Assembly: GCF_003991875.1 (NCBI RefSeq)
Contig: NZ_CP031423.1
Coordinates: 2,294,001 to 2,358,000 of the forward strand
DNA length: 64,000 nucleotides
Source of the DNA: Microbacterium lemovicicum
GTDB taxonomy: Bacteria > Actinomycetota > Actinomycetes > Actinomycetales > Microbacteriaceae
Direction of reading: 5' to 3'
The notes below the pieces were generated by a model. The model saw only the letters and a list, made by a program, of their open reading frames with translations, searched no databases and was not told the origin of the DNA. Below, piece by piece: positions 1 through 7,839 of the stretch; position 1 is the first letter of the stretch; each line of letters starts with the position of its first letter. A program made the position numbers and the translations under genes.

Positions 1-181
1 AACCGGCGAAGCCGAAGCGGGTGGCGGCGTCGGCCGCGAGTTCGGGCGTCGCCTCGGCGATCGTGTGCTTGACCGGCATTACATCGGCGGGCCAGAAGAA
101 CATCGGCACGCCCGCGTACGCCAGGGAGTGCGCTTTGCCCATGAACCCGCCCCCGATAAGGCCGACGTTGACCTTCTTCAC
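1..181 (-). CDS. Gfo/Idh/MocA-family oxidoreductase, N-terminal part (cut by window edge)
   Basis: Only the first 60 codons are in the window. They read VKKVNVGLIGGGFMGKAHS and onward, a Rossmann dinucleotide-binding start with the GxGxxG-like run GLIGGGFMGKAH, typical of NAD(P)-dependent sugar or inositol dehydrogenases of the Gfo/Idh/MocA family. The start is a GTG at 181-179 that overlaps the TGA of the upstream glycosidase gene by 4 bp (GTGA), so the two are translationally coupled. As last visible member of a sugar import operon it probably oxidises the imported sugar or a derivative of it. The substrate cannot be told from this fragment. Confidence 0.85.
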   Translation of the reverse strand, partial: MKKVNVGLIGGGFMGKAHSLAYAGVPMFFWPADVMPVKHTIAEATPELAADAATRFGFAG

Positions 182-1326
182 GACTTGTTCCCTTCTGCGG
201 AGCCGGCGATCGCTGATTGCGCTGCCGCGTTGGCATCGCGCACCTGATCGGTCATTTCGGAGTAGAACTCGTCGTTCGGGTCCTTGATGCCCCATCCGCG
301 CCCGAGGTTCTCGATGTAGCCGCACCAGTGCCAGCCAATGATCCACGGCTCCGCGACGACCTTCGCCAGACCGTTCGCATAATCCCCACCGCGTTCGGCC
401 TGTGTCTCCATATCGCTAGTGCGATGCGGATTCATCTGTGTGGGCACCCAGTTGCCGATGTCGGCGATGACCACCGGCTTGCCGGTCAGCTCGTGCCAGC
501 CACGCAGATCCTCGATCATCGTGGTGTACTCGTCGTCGGTCTTGCCTGTGAAGTACTGGACGGAGAGCACGTCGACGTAGGGGGTCATCGCCCGCAGCGC
601 GGCCTCGGGAATCCCCTTGTTGCCGTTGTAACGGTCCCCCAGGATCAGGTGGTTCGGGTCGTAGCGGCGGATCGCCTCTGTGACCGTCTTGTAGTACTGA
701 GTCGCCACGTCGAACAACTTCTTGTCGTGCTCCTCCGGGGTGAGCCCTTCGAAACCGGGCCAGAAGCGACCCGACGCGTGCGGCAGCCACGAGGGAATGT
801 CGACCAGGAAGTAGCCGATCAGGTTCGTGCTGTCCTTGTGGTCGGACACCATCCGGCGGGCGATCCAGTCGGCGTACTTCTGGAAGTCTTCGCCGTAGAC
901 ATCCCGGAATGCCGGATGGCCGTTCCAGTCCTCGATCTCCTGCACGCGGATCTGCACGACGTAGGGCATCCCGGCGCTCAGGAGGTGATCGTCGGGCCAC
1001 GGGGAGGAGTGACCGAGGTCGACGGGGTCACCGAACCAGTCGAGGGCTTCGCCCCAGCCGCCGCTGATGTACTGGGAGGTCCAGCCGATCGTGTTGAAGT
1101 TCAGGTCCTGGAGGTCGCGGACGACGCCCTTGGTCCAGGCCTTCCGGCTGGCGTATTTCCGGTCGAATACTTCGACGTTGTGCGGGTAGCGCAGGTCGCT
1201 GTCATCGAGATGGTTGATGGCCAACGAGATGAACGGCTCGCCGTTCGGGTCGATGAAGCTCCACCGGCCGCTCTCGTTCGCCTCGACCCGGAAGAAGCTT
1301 TGGGCGTCAGTTGATTCGGAAGACAT
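178..1326 (-). CDS. agarase-like TIM-barrel glycoside hydrolase
   Basis: This 382-residue protein has no signal peptide and looks cytoplasmic. Landmarks are FISLAINHLDDSDLRYP near the N-terminus, NFNTIGW, GYFLVDIPSW in the middle, DPNHLILGDRYNG, VDVLSVQYF and GKPVVIADIGNW towards the end. This is the pattern of proteins usually named agarase or GH50-like, clan GH-A barrels. At the usual acid/base position the NE pair is replaced by VD (YFLVDIPSW), and the expected Glu after strand 7 is Asp or absent (VIADIG). I recall an Asp at the first site (YSDCPTW) in related proteins, so this may be a feature of the subfamily. It lies 45 nt after the permease and overlaps the oxidoreductase start, so it probably acts on an imported oligosaccharide or glycoside. 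The substrate is unknown. Confidence 0.7.
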   Translation of the reverse strand: MSSESTDAQSFFRVEANESGRWSFIDPNGEPFISLAINHLDDSDLRYPHNVEVFDRKYASRKAWTKGVVRDLQDLNFNTIGWTSQYISGGWGEALDWFGDPVDLGHSSPWPDDHLLSAGMPYVVQIRVQEIEDWNGHPAFRDVYGEDFQKYADWIARRMVSDHKDSTNLIGYFLVDIPSWLPHASGRFWPGFEGLTPEEHDKKLFDVATQYYKTVTEAIRRYDPNHLILGDRYNGNKGIPEAALRAMTPYVDVLSVQYFTGKTDDEYTTMIEDLRGWHELTGKPVVIADIGNWVPTQMNPHRTSDMETQAERGGDYANGLAKVVAEPWIIGWHWCGYIENLGRGWGIKDPNDEFYSEMTDQVRDANAAAQSAIAGSAEGNKS

Positions 1327-1371
1327 CGTCTTCGATTCCCTTCGTTATTGCGTTGGTTACGGGGAGGGCTG

Positions 1372-2340
1372 CTATTTCTTGCTGAGCGAGACGGCGGCGA
1401 TGATGATGATCCCCTTGATGATCTGCTGCACGGAGGAGTCCACCCCCATCAGCACGAGGCCGTTGTTCATGATCCCGATGATGAGCGAGCCGGCCAGCAC
1501 TCCGACCACAGTGCCGCGTCCGCCGAAAAGGCTGACGCCGCCGAGAATCACCGCGGCGATGACATCGAGTTCGAGGCCGACGCCGACGTCGGGTCGCGCG
1601 GCGTGCGCCACTCCGGTGAACAGAATTGAGGCGACCCCGACGAGGGCTCCGGTGATGACGAACGACTGGATGATCGTGCGCCGGGTGTTGACCCCGGTGA
1701 AGCGGGCGGCCTGCGGGTTGCCGCCGGTGGCGAAGACGCGAAGCCCGAAGACGCTCTTGTGGAGGAGGAGAACGCCGATGACGACGATCGCCACCGTCCA
1801 GACGACGGCGATCGGGATGCCGAGCACGCGGCTGTCTCCGAAGATCGCGAAGTAGCTCGGGTTGGTGATCAGCACCGGCCGCGTGTCGGTGATCAGCAGG
1901 GCGATGCCCCGGGCGATGCCCAGCATGCCGAGTGTCACGAGAAAGCTCGGCACGCCGAGCTTGACGGTGATGTAGCCGTTGGCGAAGCCGAAGATCATTC
2001 CGACGGCGATGGCCGCGAGCGCACCGAGAAGCCAGAAATTCGAGATGTACTGCATCGCGAGGGCGGCTGCCATGCCGCTGAGGGCGAAGACGCTGCCCAC
2101 CGACAGGTCGATCTGCGCGTTGACGATGACCAGCGTCATCCCGACCGCGATGATCGAGACGATCGCCGTCTGCCGGCCGATGTTCGCGAAGTTGCCCGCG
2201 GTGAGGAAATACGGCGACGCGATCGAGAAGAAGACGATCAGCGCGACGAGGGCGATGTAGACGAAGTACTCGCGGATGAAGTCGCCCGCGGAGCGCCCGC
2301 CCCACCGGCGCGAGAAGACATTACTGGTGGTCGCGCTCAT
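1372..2340 (-). CDS. sugar ABC transporter permease (RbsC/AraH type)
   Basis: Integral membrane permease of 322 residues with about eight to ten hydrophobic segments, beginning MSATTSNVFSRRWGG and then a first helix around YVYIALVALIVFFSIASPYF. Family motifs for BPD_transp_2 permeases are present: GMTLVIVNAQIDLSVGSVFAL, a coupling stretch GGNPQAARFTGVN and VILGGVSLFGGRGT near the end. I chose the ATG at 2340 because AAAGGG lies about 13 nt upstream. A more upstream ATG at 2361 has no ribosome site and adds only MKGCCRA. The start overlaps the 3' end of the ATPase gene by 20 nt. It should form a homodimer with the two-domain ATPase to import a pentose-like sugar. Confidence 0.92.
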   Translation of the reverse strand: MSATTSNVFSRRWGGRSAGDFIREYFVYIALVALIVFFSIASPYFLTAGNFANIGRQTAIVSIIAVGMTLVIVNAQIDLSVGSVFALSGMAAALAMQYISNFWLLGALAAIAVGMIFGFANGYITVKLGVPSFLVTLGMLGIARGIALLITDTRPVLITNPSYFAIFGDSRVLGIPIAVVWTVAIVVIGVLLLHKSVFGLRVFATGGNPQAARFTGVNTRRTIIQSFVITGALVGVASILFTGVAHAARPDVGVGLELDVIAAVILGGVSLFGGRGTVVGVLAGSLIIGIMNNGLVLMGVDSSVQQIIKGIIIIAAVSLSKK

Positions 2341-3880
2341 GGCTCTGCAGCACCCTTTCATTGAGTCTGGAGTAGATGTACTGATCCGTGACGTCGTCGG
2401 TCACGGGCTCGGACCGGCTCATGGTGGTCGAGGTCATGAAGCAGATCTCGTCGCAGAGCTCGTTCAGTTCGACGAAGTCGGACGAGACCACGACGATCGC
2501 GGCACCCTCCTCGGCGAAGCGGCGGATGACGCTGTAGATCTCCTGACGGGCACGTACGTCCACGCCCTGTGTCGGCTCGTCGAGAAGCAGAACCTGCATG
2601 CCCGGCTGCAGCCACTTCGCGAAGACGACCTTCTGCTGATTGCCGCCGGAGAGGGACTGCACAGGGCTGGCCATCGACGCCGCCTTGACCTGCAGGGTGT
2701 CGGCGAGACCGCGCACGAGGTTCGCGGCGGCTCGGTTGTCGACGAACCCGGCGCGGGTGAGCGATCTGCGATGGGCCAGCGTGAGGTTCCTCTGGATGGA
2801 GTGCTGAAGGATGACGCCCGAGCGATGCCGGTCCTCCGGAACGAGCGCAACGCCTGCTTTCAGCGCCTCCCAGGGGTGCTTGAATCTGACCGCCCGGCCG
2901 TCGAGTTCGATCTCGCCGGCCATCGCACGACGCGCGCCGGCGATCGTCTCGAGGAGCTCGGTGCGGCCCGACCCGATGAGCCCGGCGATGCCGATGATCC
3001 GTCCGCCGTCGGCGCGGAAGCTGATGTTCGCGAACCGATCGCCTGACAGGTCGGTGACACGGAGCTTCGGACCGGTGGTCGACCTCCTCACGGTCTCCGG
3101 GTGCGCGAATCGGTCGAAGCTCTCCTTGGGGGGGCCGTCTTCGTCGATCGCCGTGCCGCTGATCTCGCGCACGAGTGTCGCCATCTCCATCTCGGCGACG
3201 TTCTCGGTGAGAACCTTCCGACCGTCGCGGATGATCGTGACGCGATCTGCGAGCTCGAACACCTCGGTCAGGCGGTGCGTGACGTAGATGATGCCGACGC
3301 CGGACTTCTGGATGTCGCGCACGCTCTCGAACAGCAGCAGCTGGTCGGCCTTCGTCAGCGTCGAGGTCGGCTCGTCGAGCACGAGGACGCGTGCGTCTCG
3401 ATGAATTGCCTTGGCGATCTCCACGAGTTGGCGGGAAGCCACGGACAGGTTCTCGACCGGCTCCTCCGGGCGCAGACGCAGTCCTAGCCCCTCTAGGAGC
3501 TCCTTCGCGACCCGGTTCATCTTCTTGCGGTCGACGAAGGTGAAGCGGTTGCGCGGCTCGTTGCCGAGGAAGATGTTCTCCGCGACCGACAGCGACGGCA
3601 CGAGGCTCAGCTCCTGGAAGACCGTCGCGATGTCTGCCGGGGTCCGCTCCCGCCCGTCGATCTCGACGGTCCCCTCGTCTTGCGGCTGCACGCCGTCGAG
3701 GATCTTGATGAGGGTGGACTTGCCTGCGCCGTTCGCGCCGAGAAGTGCATGCACCTCTCCGGCCCGCAGGTCGAAGTCCACCCCCTTCAGGGCGTAGACA
3801 CCGCTGAACGCTTTGCTGACGCCTTTCGCAACGAGCACCGTCTCGCTGCTCGCGTCGTTCTGGTTCGTCGGAATCGCCAT
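2321..3880 (-). CDS. sugar ABC transporter ATP-binding protein, two NBDs (RbsA/MglA type)
   Basis: Two fused nucleotide-binding domains in 519 residues. Domain 1 has Walker A LLGANGAGKSTLIKIL, signature NLSVASRQLVEIAKAI and Walker B VLVLDEPTST. Domain 2 has the usual degenerate P-loop GLIGSGRTELLETI, signature LSGGNQQKVVFAKWL and VLLLDEPTQGVDV. The asymmetric P-loops and length are standard for RbsA/MglA/XylG ATPases. I prefer the ATG at 3880, which sits 5 nt after a GAGGAGG box, over the GTG at 3883. It lies 36 nt downstream of the binding-protein gene and overlaps the permease gene, so all three form one import system. Confidence 0.95.
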   Translation of the reverse strand: MAIPTNQNDASSETVLVAKGVSKAFSGVYALKGVDFDLRAGEVHALLGANGAGKSTLIKILDGVQPQDEGTVEIDGRERTPADIATVFQELSLVPSLSVAENIFLGNEPRNRFTFVDRKKMNRVAKELLEGLGLRLRPEEPVENLSVASRQLVEIAKAIHRDARVLVLDEPTSTLTKADQLLLFESVRDIQKSGVGIIYVTHRLTEVFELADRVTIIRDGRKVLTENVAEMEMATLVREISGTAIDEDGPPKESFDRFAHPETVRRSTTGPKLRVTDLSGDRFANISFRADGGRIIGIAGLIGSGRTELLETIAGARRAMAGEIELDGRAVRFKHPWEALKAGVALVPEDRHRSGVILQHSIQRNLTLAHRRSLTRAGFVDNRAAANLVRGLADTLQVKAASMASPVQSLSGGNQQKVVFAKWLQPGMQVLLLDEPTQGVDVRARQEIYSVIRRFAEEGAAIVVVSSDFVELNELCDEICFMTSTTMSRSEPVTDDVTDQYIYSRLNERVLQSHERDHQ

Positions 3881-3916
3881 CACGCCCTCCTCTTCGATGG
3901 GTTCGGCTTCTCGTCG

Positions 3917-5074
3917 TCAGCCGCAGACGCCGGAGGCGTCACAGGCGTCGACGACTTCCTGCGGGGGCGCCGTGCGGAAGATATCCTCGTACGACTCCAG
4001 GAGGTTCTGGGGCGTCACCGCGACCGACGGCAGTGCGACCCACGCGGGAGTCTCGCTGCCGACGAGCGCCTTCGCCGCGGCGAGTGCTTCGGCGACGCCC
4101 TGTTCGTACGGCTTCTGTGCACCGACCGCCTTGATGTATCCACCGCTGGCCATGTCCACAGCCACCTCGGTGCCGAGGTCGATGGTCGTGATGGGCACGT
4201 TGACCCCCGCATTCCGCAGCGAGGCGACCGCCTGCATCGCCGGGGCGTCCCAGATGAGGAACAGTCCCGCGACGTCGGGGTTGGCCGTCATGAAGTTCGC
4301 CGCGACCGGCCCGACCGCTCCGGTGTCGGTGAACCCGGCATCCTTCAGGGTGACGTCGGGGCGGTTCTCGGCGAACCACTCCTTCACGCGCAGAGTGCGC
4401 TGGTTGGTCGTATAGAAGTCGACCGCGAAGTCGACGATGCCCGCCGTGCCGTTCTCGGGGATGTACTCGGCGAGCGCGGCCGCCGCGATCTCTCCGTTGC
4501 CCTGATTGTCCGGCGCGATCACGGCCTGGTAGTCCTGCGGGTAGACGAGCCCATTGGCCGGCATGTGAATGAAGATGAGCTTGATCCCGGCCGCGCTCAC
4601 CTTCTTGTACGCCTCGGCCGTGGCCACGTCGTCCGTCGGGATGCTGATGATCGCGTCGGGCTTCTGCGTGATGAGGTTCTCGATGTCGGAGATCTGCTGC
4701 TGCACGTCGAACTTCGCGTCGGTGACGGCGACCACCTTCACCCCGAGGTCGTCGAGGGTGTCCTGGATTCCCTGGATCGTCAGACGCGACCAGTCGATGT
4801 CCATGGTGTTCATCGAGATGGCGACGGTGAAGTCGCCGGCGGCGACCTTCGCCGTCTCATCGTCCGTGAGCTGGAGGTCGTCGACGGTGACCGGCTCTTC
4901 GCCGTTCTTGCCGAGGCCGACGATGGATGCCGGCTGGATCGCCGCGGCATCGACCGTGACGGTCTGAGCGGATCCGTCTCCGCCTCCGCTGTCGGTCGAG
5001 CATCCGACGAGGGCCATGGCGAACGCGGCGAGGAGACCTGCACCCGCGATGAAGCTGTGCTTCGTGCGCATCAT
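3917..5074 (-). CDS. sugar ABC transporter substrate-binding lipoprotein
   Basis: A 385-residue periplasmic-binding-protein type I (Peripla_BP_4, ribose/galactose-like). The N-terminus is a lipoprotein signal: MMRTKHSF, a hydrophobic run LLAAFAMALVGC and the lipobox cysteine at residue 25, followed by a Ser/Gly linker. Family landmarks include AISMNTMDIDWSR, TQKPDAIISIPTD and GIKLIFIHMPANGL. It should be anchored outside the membrane and deliver a sugar to the permease. An AGGAAG box stands 5 nt before the ATG at 5074. It is the second gene of the operon, 110 nt after the isomerase gene. Confidence 0.95.
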   Translation of the reverse strand: MMRTKHSFIAGAGLLAAFAMALVGCSTDSGGGDGSAQTVTVDAAAIQPASIVGLGKNGEEPVTVDDLQLTDDETAKVAAGDFTVAISMNTMDIDWSRLTIQGIQDTLDDLGVKVVAVTDAKFDVQQQISDIENLITQKPDAIISIPTDDVATAEAYKKVSAAGIKLIFIHMPANGLVYPQDYQAVIAPDNQGNGEIAAAALAEYIPENGTAGIVDFAVDFYTTNQRTLRVKEWFAENRPDVTLKDAGFTDTGAVGPVAANFMTANPDVAGLFLIWDAPAMQAVASLRNAGVNVPITTIDLGTEVAVDMASGGYIKAVGAQKPYEQGVAEALAAAKALVGSETPAWVALPSVAVTPQNLLESYEDIFRTAPPQEVVDACDASGVCG

Positions 5075-5184
5075 TGCTGCTTCCTAAATGTTGAGCGGGC
5101 GACTGTGCCCTGGGCGATACGGGAACTGCGGAACTTCGTTGTTTCGTGCTGTTCTGTTGTGAGGTGAAGCCGGTGGGCGCTGCG

Positions 5185-6027
5185 TCAGCGCGGCAGCGTC
5201 GACGAGTCGGCGAGGGGGCCGTCGTCGAGATAGGCGAAGCTGCGGCGGGCGGCGTCGGCCGCGTCGCCGGCGTAGCCGTCGAGTTCGACGCCCACCCAAT
5301 CGCTGTAGCCGGTGCGTACCACGGCCTGCACGACGGCGTCCATGTCGACGACGCCTTCGCCGAGGGGCATGAAGCTGCCCGTCTGGGGGTCGTAGTCCTT
5401 CAGGTGGACGTAGTCGAGGCGGTCCGCGTAGGTGTCGATGATCTGCACCGGGTCTCCCCCGCCCGCGGCGAGGTGAGCCACATCGGCGCAGAGACCGATC
5501 GAGGATGCTGCGAGCAGGGCATCGATCTGCTCGGGTGCCTCGGCGAGGCTCCCGAGGTGCGGGTGGTAGCTCGGTACGAGGCCCGCGCTACGGGCCCGGT
5601 CTGCGACCTGGTCGAGCAGCTCGGCCATGACGACGTAGTCCTGGTCCTGACGACCGGTCGAGCGGATCGCTCCCCCGCCGAGCACGAAGTGACGTGCGCC
5701 GAACTCGGCTGCCACGGCGATCGAGCGGTCGAAGCGCGCGAGCTCGTCTTCATGGGCATCGCGGTAGATGAAGTGGCCGCCCGAGTAGACGCCGGCCAGC
5801 TCCACGCTGTGCTCGTCCAGGAGGCGGCGGAAATCGTCCTTGCCCTCCCCCAGCGAGAGGAGATTGCCGTCGAAGATCTCGATGCCCGAGAAGCCCGCGG
5901 CGGCGATGGCGGCGATCGCCGGAGCCGGGCCACCGGGCGTCAAGTAGAACCCGTTCGAGATGTCGGTGACGGCGCCGGGGGTGCCGACGACCCCGCCCCA
6001 TGCGTTGACCTGGTAGGCGAATTTCAC
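5185..6027 (-). CDS. sugar phosphate isomerase/epimerase (xylose isomerase-like TIM barrel)
   Basis: A 280-residue AP_endonuc_2/xylose-isomerase-like barrel. Typical stretches are AIAAAGFSGIEIFDGNLLS, a histidine in GLVPSYHPHLGSLAEAPEQI, SIGLCADVAHLAAGG and LDYVHLKDYD near the C-terminus, where Glu, Asp and His metal ligands are expected. The start is a GTG at 6027 with GAGGAT 5 nt upstream. An earlier ATG at 6102 lies inside the operator region and encodes a basic, unlikely extension, so I rejected it. As first gene behind the operator-promoter it is probably the isomerase or epimerase for the imported sugar; the exact reaction is unknown. Confidence 0.88.
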   Translation of the reverse strand: MKFAYQVNAWGGVVGTPGAVTDISNGFYLTPGGPAPAIAAIAAAGFSGIEIFDGNLLSLGEGKDDFRRLLDEHSVELAGVYSGGHFIYRDAHEDELARFDRSIAVAAEFGARHFVLGGGAIRSTGRQDQDYVVMAELLDQVADRARSAGLVPSYHPHLGSLAEAPEQIDALLAASSIGLCADVAHLAAGGGDPVQIIDTYADRLDYVHLKDYDPQTGSFMPLGEGVVDMDAVVQAVVRTGYSDWVGVELDGYAGDAADAARRSFAYLDDGPLADSSTLPR

Positions 6028-6063
6028 TGCGATCCTCGTTCCTCGACGCTGAGTGGTGCATTT

Positions 6064-6079
6064 CCGTGACCGGTCACGG
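6064..6079. promoter_or_regulatory. operator palindrome O1 of the sugar operon
   Basis: Perfect 16-bp palindrome CCGTGACCGGTCACGG just upstream of the isomerase start. The same core recurs 25 bp away centre to centre, which suggests cooperative binding by a dimeric repressor. A LacI-family regulator is the most likely binder, but none is encoded in the window. Confidence 0.8.
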
Positions 6080-6089
6080 TGATGCCTAG

Positions 6090-6103
6090 CGTGACCGGTC
6101 ACG
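6090..6103. promoter_or_regulatory. operator palindrome O2 of the sugar operon
   Basis: Perfect 14-bp palindrome CGTGACCGGTCACG, 25 bp centre to centre from O1. It lies directly downstream of a TTGACA box on the minus strand, so a bound repressor would cover the promoter spacer and -10 region. Confidence 0.8.
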
Positions 6104-6110
6104 GAGCGGT

Positions 6111-6116
6111 TGTCAA
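6111..6116 (-). promoter_or_regulatory. -35 box of the sugar operon promoter
   Basis: On the minus strand the sequence is a consensus TTGACA, 7 nt upstream of operator O2. The -10 box would fall at or just beyond O2 (CACGCT or GCTAGG region) and has no clear consensus. The geometry fits simple steric repression. Confidence 0.55.
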
Positions 6117-6370
6117 GTGGCGTGGCGGAAGAGCGCGGGGGCGTCCGGTGGGTACTGAGGCGTCAGTCGTGGGCGGCAGGGAGCGTTATGGAGCTCGACG
6201 GCGCGTATCCGCCGCGCCTCCACTATCAGTCGAGCAGCTGAATCCAGCGCCACAAGAGCGGGATGGGTCAGCCCGACGTTGTAGGTGCCTACCGATTAGC
6301 TAATTCGGAGGTTTACATCCCGTGTCAGACTCTAGGGAAGAGGCCGACTGTCGCGAATGGGAGGCATATA

Positions 6371-6388
6371 CCCCTGGAGGGACTCGAA
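6371..6388. repeat. attachment-site core, left copy (displaced tRNA 3' end)
   Basis: CCCCTGGAGGGACTCGAA is identical to the tRNA-Arg 3' end at 32643-32660. To its right one mismatch (T for C) is followed by two matching bases, then identity is lost. To its left identity with the tRNA stops at once (ATA instead of TG), as expected for a non-functional displaced copy that has drifted. Confidence 0.85.
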
Positions 6389-6728
6389 TCCGAAAATGCG
6401 CGTTTTCGCTAGCTTCACCTGGTTGCATCTACCGACAAAATCCGCGGAATCACGCGAGTTTTCGAGAGTGCGACCGCATCGGCGAACATGCGAAAACATG
6501 CAACTGCAGATGGGATGCGGGCAAATTGCGGGCAAAAATTCCGCGCGATTCCGGGGCTAGATCGGGCATGGGCGAGACTTGTTTTTGCCCGCATCCGTTA
6601 ACGCCGCAAACTCTAAGCACATTGATCAGCACATGGATGCCGAACCGCCCGAAGTGCACAAATGACAGAAATCACGGTGCGGCATGCCCGACGCCAGCTA
6701 GGCGCGCCGGACTGGCGAAATTCAATGA
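6389..6728. other. left end of island, no gene seen; arm-type repeats
   Basis: No convincing coding sequence. The stretch holds GCGGGCAAA at 6517-6525, GCGGGCAAAAA at 6528-6538 and the inverted copy TTTTTGCCCGC at 6582-6592, plus several GTTTTCG words around 6401-6462. The same GCGGGCAAAAA word occurs twice in tandem at the right end (32561-32582). I infer integrase or excisionase arm sites. Confidence 0.5.
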
Positions 6729-7343
6729 TCAGCGGCTGACCGACGGGCCGGATGACCCCGGGCCGACGACGGGCCCCGTGGCCTGCTCGCGAAGCTGCTG
6801 TTCCCGGGCCTGGACGTAGACCTCACGCCCGGTCTCCTCATCGACAAGGCCGGCGACGCGGGCACGATTCATCATTCGCGTCGCCGTGCTGATACTGACA
6901 TTGAGCTCCTCAGACACGAGCTTGAGCGGTCCGTCGTTGATCACCGATGCGAGTCGGTACAGCCTGACCGCCTCGCGCAGATTCTGGTCGTCAGAGCGGC
7001 CCTCATCCGTGCGCAGGCGCGCGATGTACTCGCCGTACGACTCGGGCGCTCCACCATCGCCGTCGATCCGTACAACTCGAGCAGCAGCCCATTGCACGAT
7101 CGCCTGCACCCGGATATCGCGCAGCAGTGTCGTCGTCACCTCATCCCCCGGTCCGTCGCGGTCCACCTGAATCGACTCAGCCACCGCACGCCGCAATGCC
7201 GTGTCGTACACGATGCGCGCTCGGACCGCACCCGGAATGTCAGGAAGGCCTGTCACCACCGCGCCCCACGAGCGTGGAATGTGAACACCATCCCCCGCAT
7301 CGATGATCTCCGCGTCGACCTGTTCGATGACGAGTTCGGGCAT
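6729..7343 (-). CDS. helix-turn-helix protein of unknown function
   Basis: A 204-residue protein. Residues about 130-165 (GPLKLVSEELNVSISTATRM and the following NRARVAGLV) form a helix-turn-helix that resembles a recognition-helix plus wing arrangement. The N-terminal 110 residues resemble nothing I recognise. It is the first gene inside the left end of the island and is divergent from the excisionase-like gene; the shared intergenic region has a repeated 17-bp word. A regulator of the excision genes is a reasonable guess, but this is position-based inference only. Confidence 0.65.
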   Translation of the reverse strand: MPELVIEQVDAEIIDAGDGVHIPRSWGAVVTGLPDIPGAVRARIVYDTALRRAVAESIQVDRDGPGDEVTTTLLRDIRVQAIVQWAAARVVRIDGDGGAPESYGEYIARLRTDEGRSDDQNLREAVRLYRLASVINDGPLKLVSEELNVSISTATRMMNRARVAGLVDEETGREVYVQAREQQLREQATGPVVGPGSSGPSVSR

Positions 7344-7372
7344 GGTGCGAGTGTGTCAGTTCGTCCCACCCT

Positions 7373-7431
7373 GAGCAAGCGATGACATCGGGCATTCATG
7401 GGTGTACAGTGCGTGAGCAAGTGATGTCATT
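7373..7431. repeat. pair of 17-bp direct repeats in a divergent promoter region
   Basis: GAGCAAGCGATGACATC at 7373-7389 and GAGCAAGTGATGTCATT at 7415-7431 are 42 bp apart, four helical turns. They lie between the divergent helix-turn-helix gene and the excisionase-like gene. The 3' halves (ATGACAT and ATGTCAT) are also inverted with respect to each other. Likely operator sites for one of the two flanking DNA-binding proteins. Confidence 0.5.
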
Positions 7432-7455
7432 AGTTGCCCACCGAAGGAGACTGTC

Positions 7456-7635
7456 ATGAGCACGTCATCCACCTCACTCGCACTAACCATGAAAGACGCC
7501 GCGAAACTCGTCGGCGTCGACTACCGCACAATCAAGCTCGGCATCGAGAACGGGACCATCCCCACAGTGCAACTGGGCCCGCGCCGGATGATCCCCCGTA
7601 TCCCGCTGCTGCGCGCCTTCGGCGTCGACGCCTAA
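7456..7635 (+). CDS. excisionase/AlpA-like small DNA-binding protein
   Basis: A 59-residue protein starting MSTSSTSLALTMKDAAKLV. Residues 12-50 form a MerR/excisionase-type winged helix: MKDAAKLVGVDYRTIKLGIE, then NGTIPTVQLGPRRMIPRIPL, the usual order of recognition helix followed by a basic wing. A strong GAAGGAG box ends 6 nt before the ATG. Recombination directionality factors of tyrosine-integrase elements have this size and fold. It sits about 1.1 kb from the left attachment site, so it is the natural partner of the integrase at the other end of the island. A purely regulatory role is the alternative. Confidence 0.75.
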   Translation: MSTSSTSLALTMKDAAKLVGVDYRTIKLGIENGTIPTVQLGPRRMIPRIPLLRAFGVDA

Positions 7636-7839
7636 GCGCCTGACGAATCGTCGGCTGCCCTCGCCCTCGTGGCCGACCGAGCGTCGTCAGTCTCAGGGCC
7701 GGTGGTATTGGCATTGACCAATACCGTCCGACGTCGTGACTCCCTACCGATCGCTCGCGGGTCACTCGACCGCTCGCCATGACATCGCAGTCCACATCGC
7801 TCGCTATATCGGCTGCAGGAGGAGATGAAACTCGTGGAT

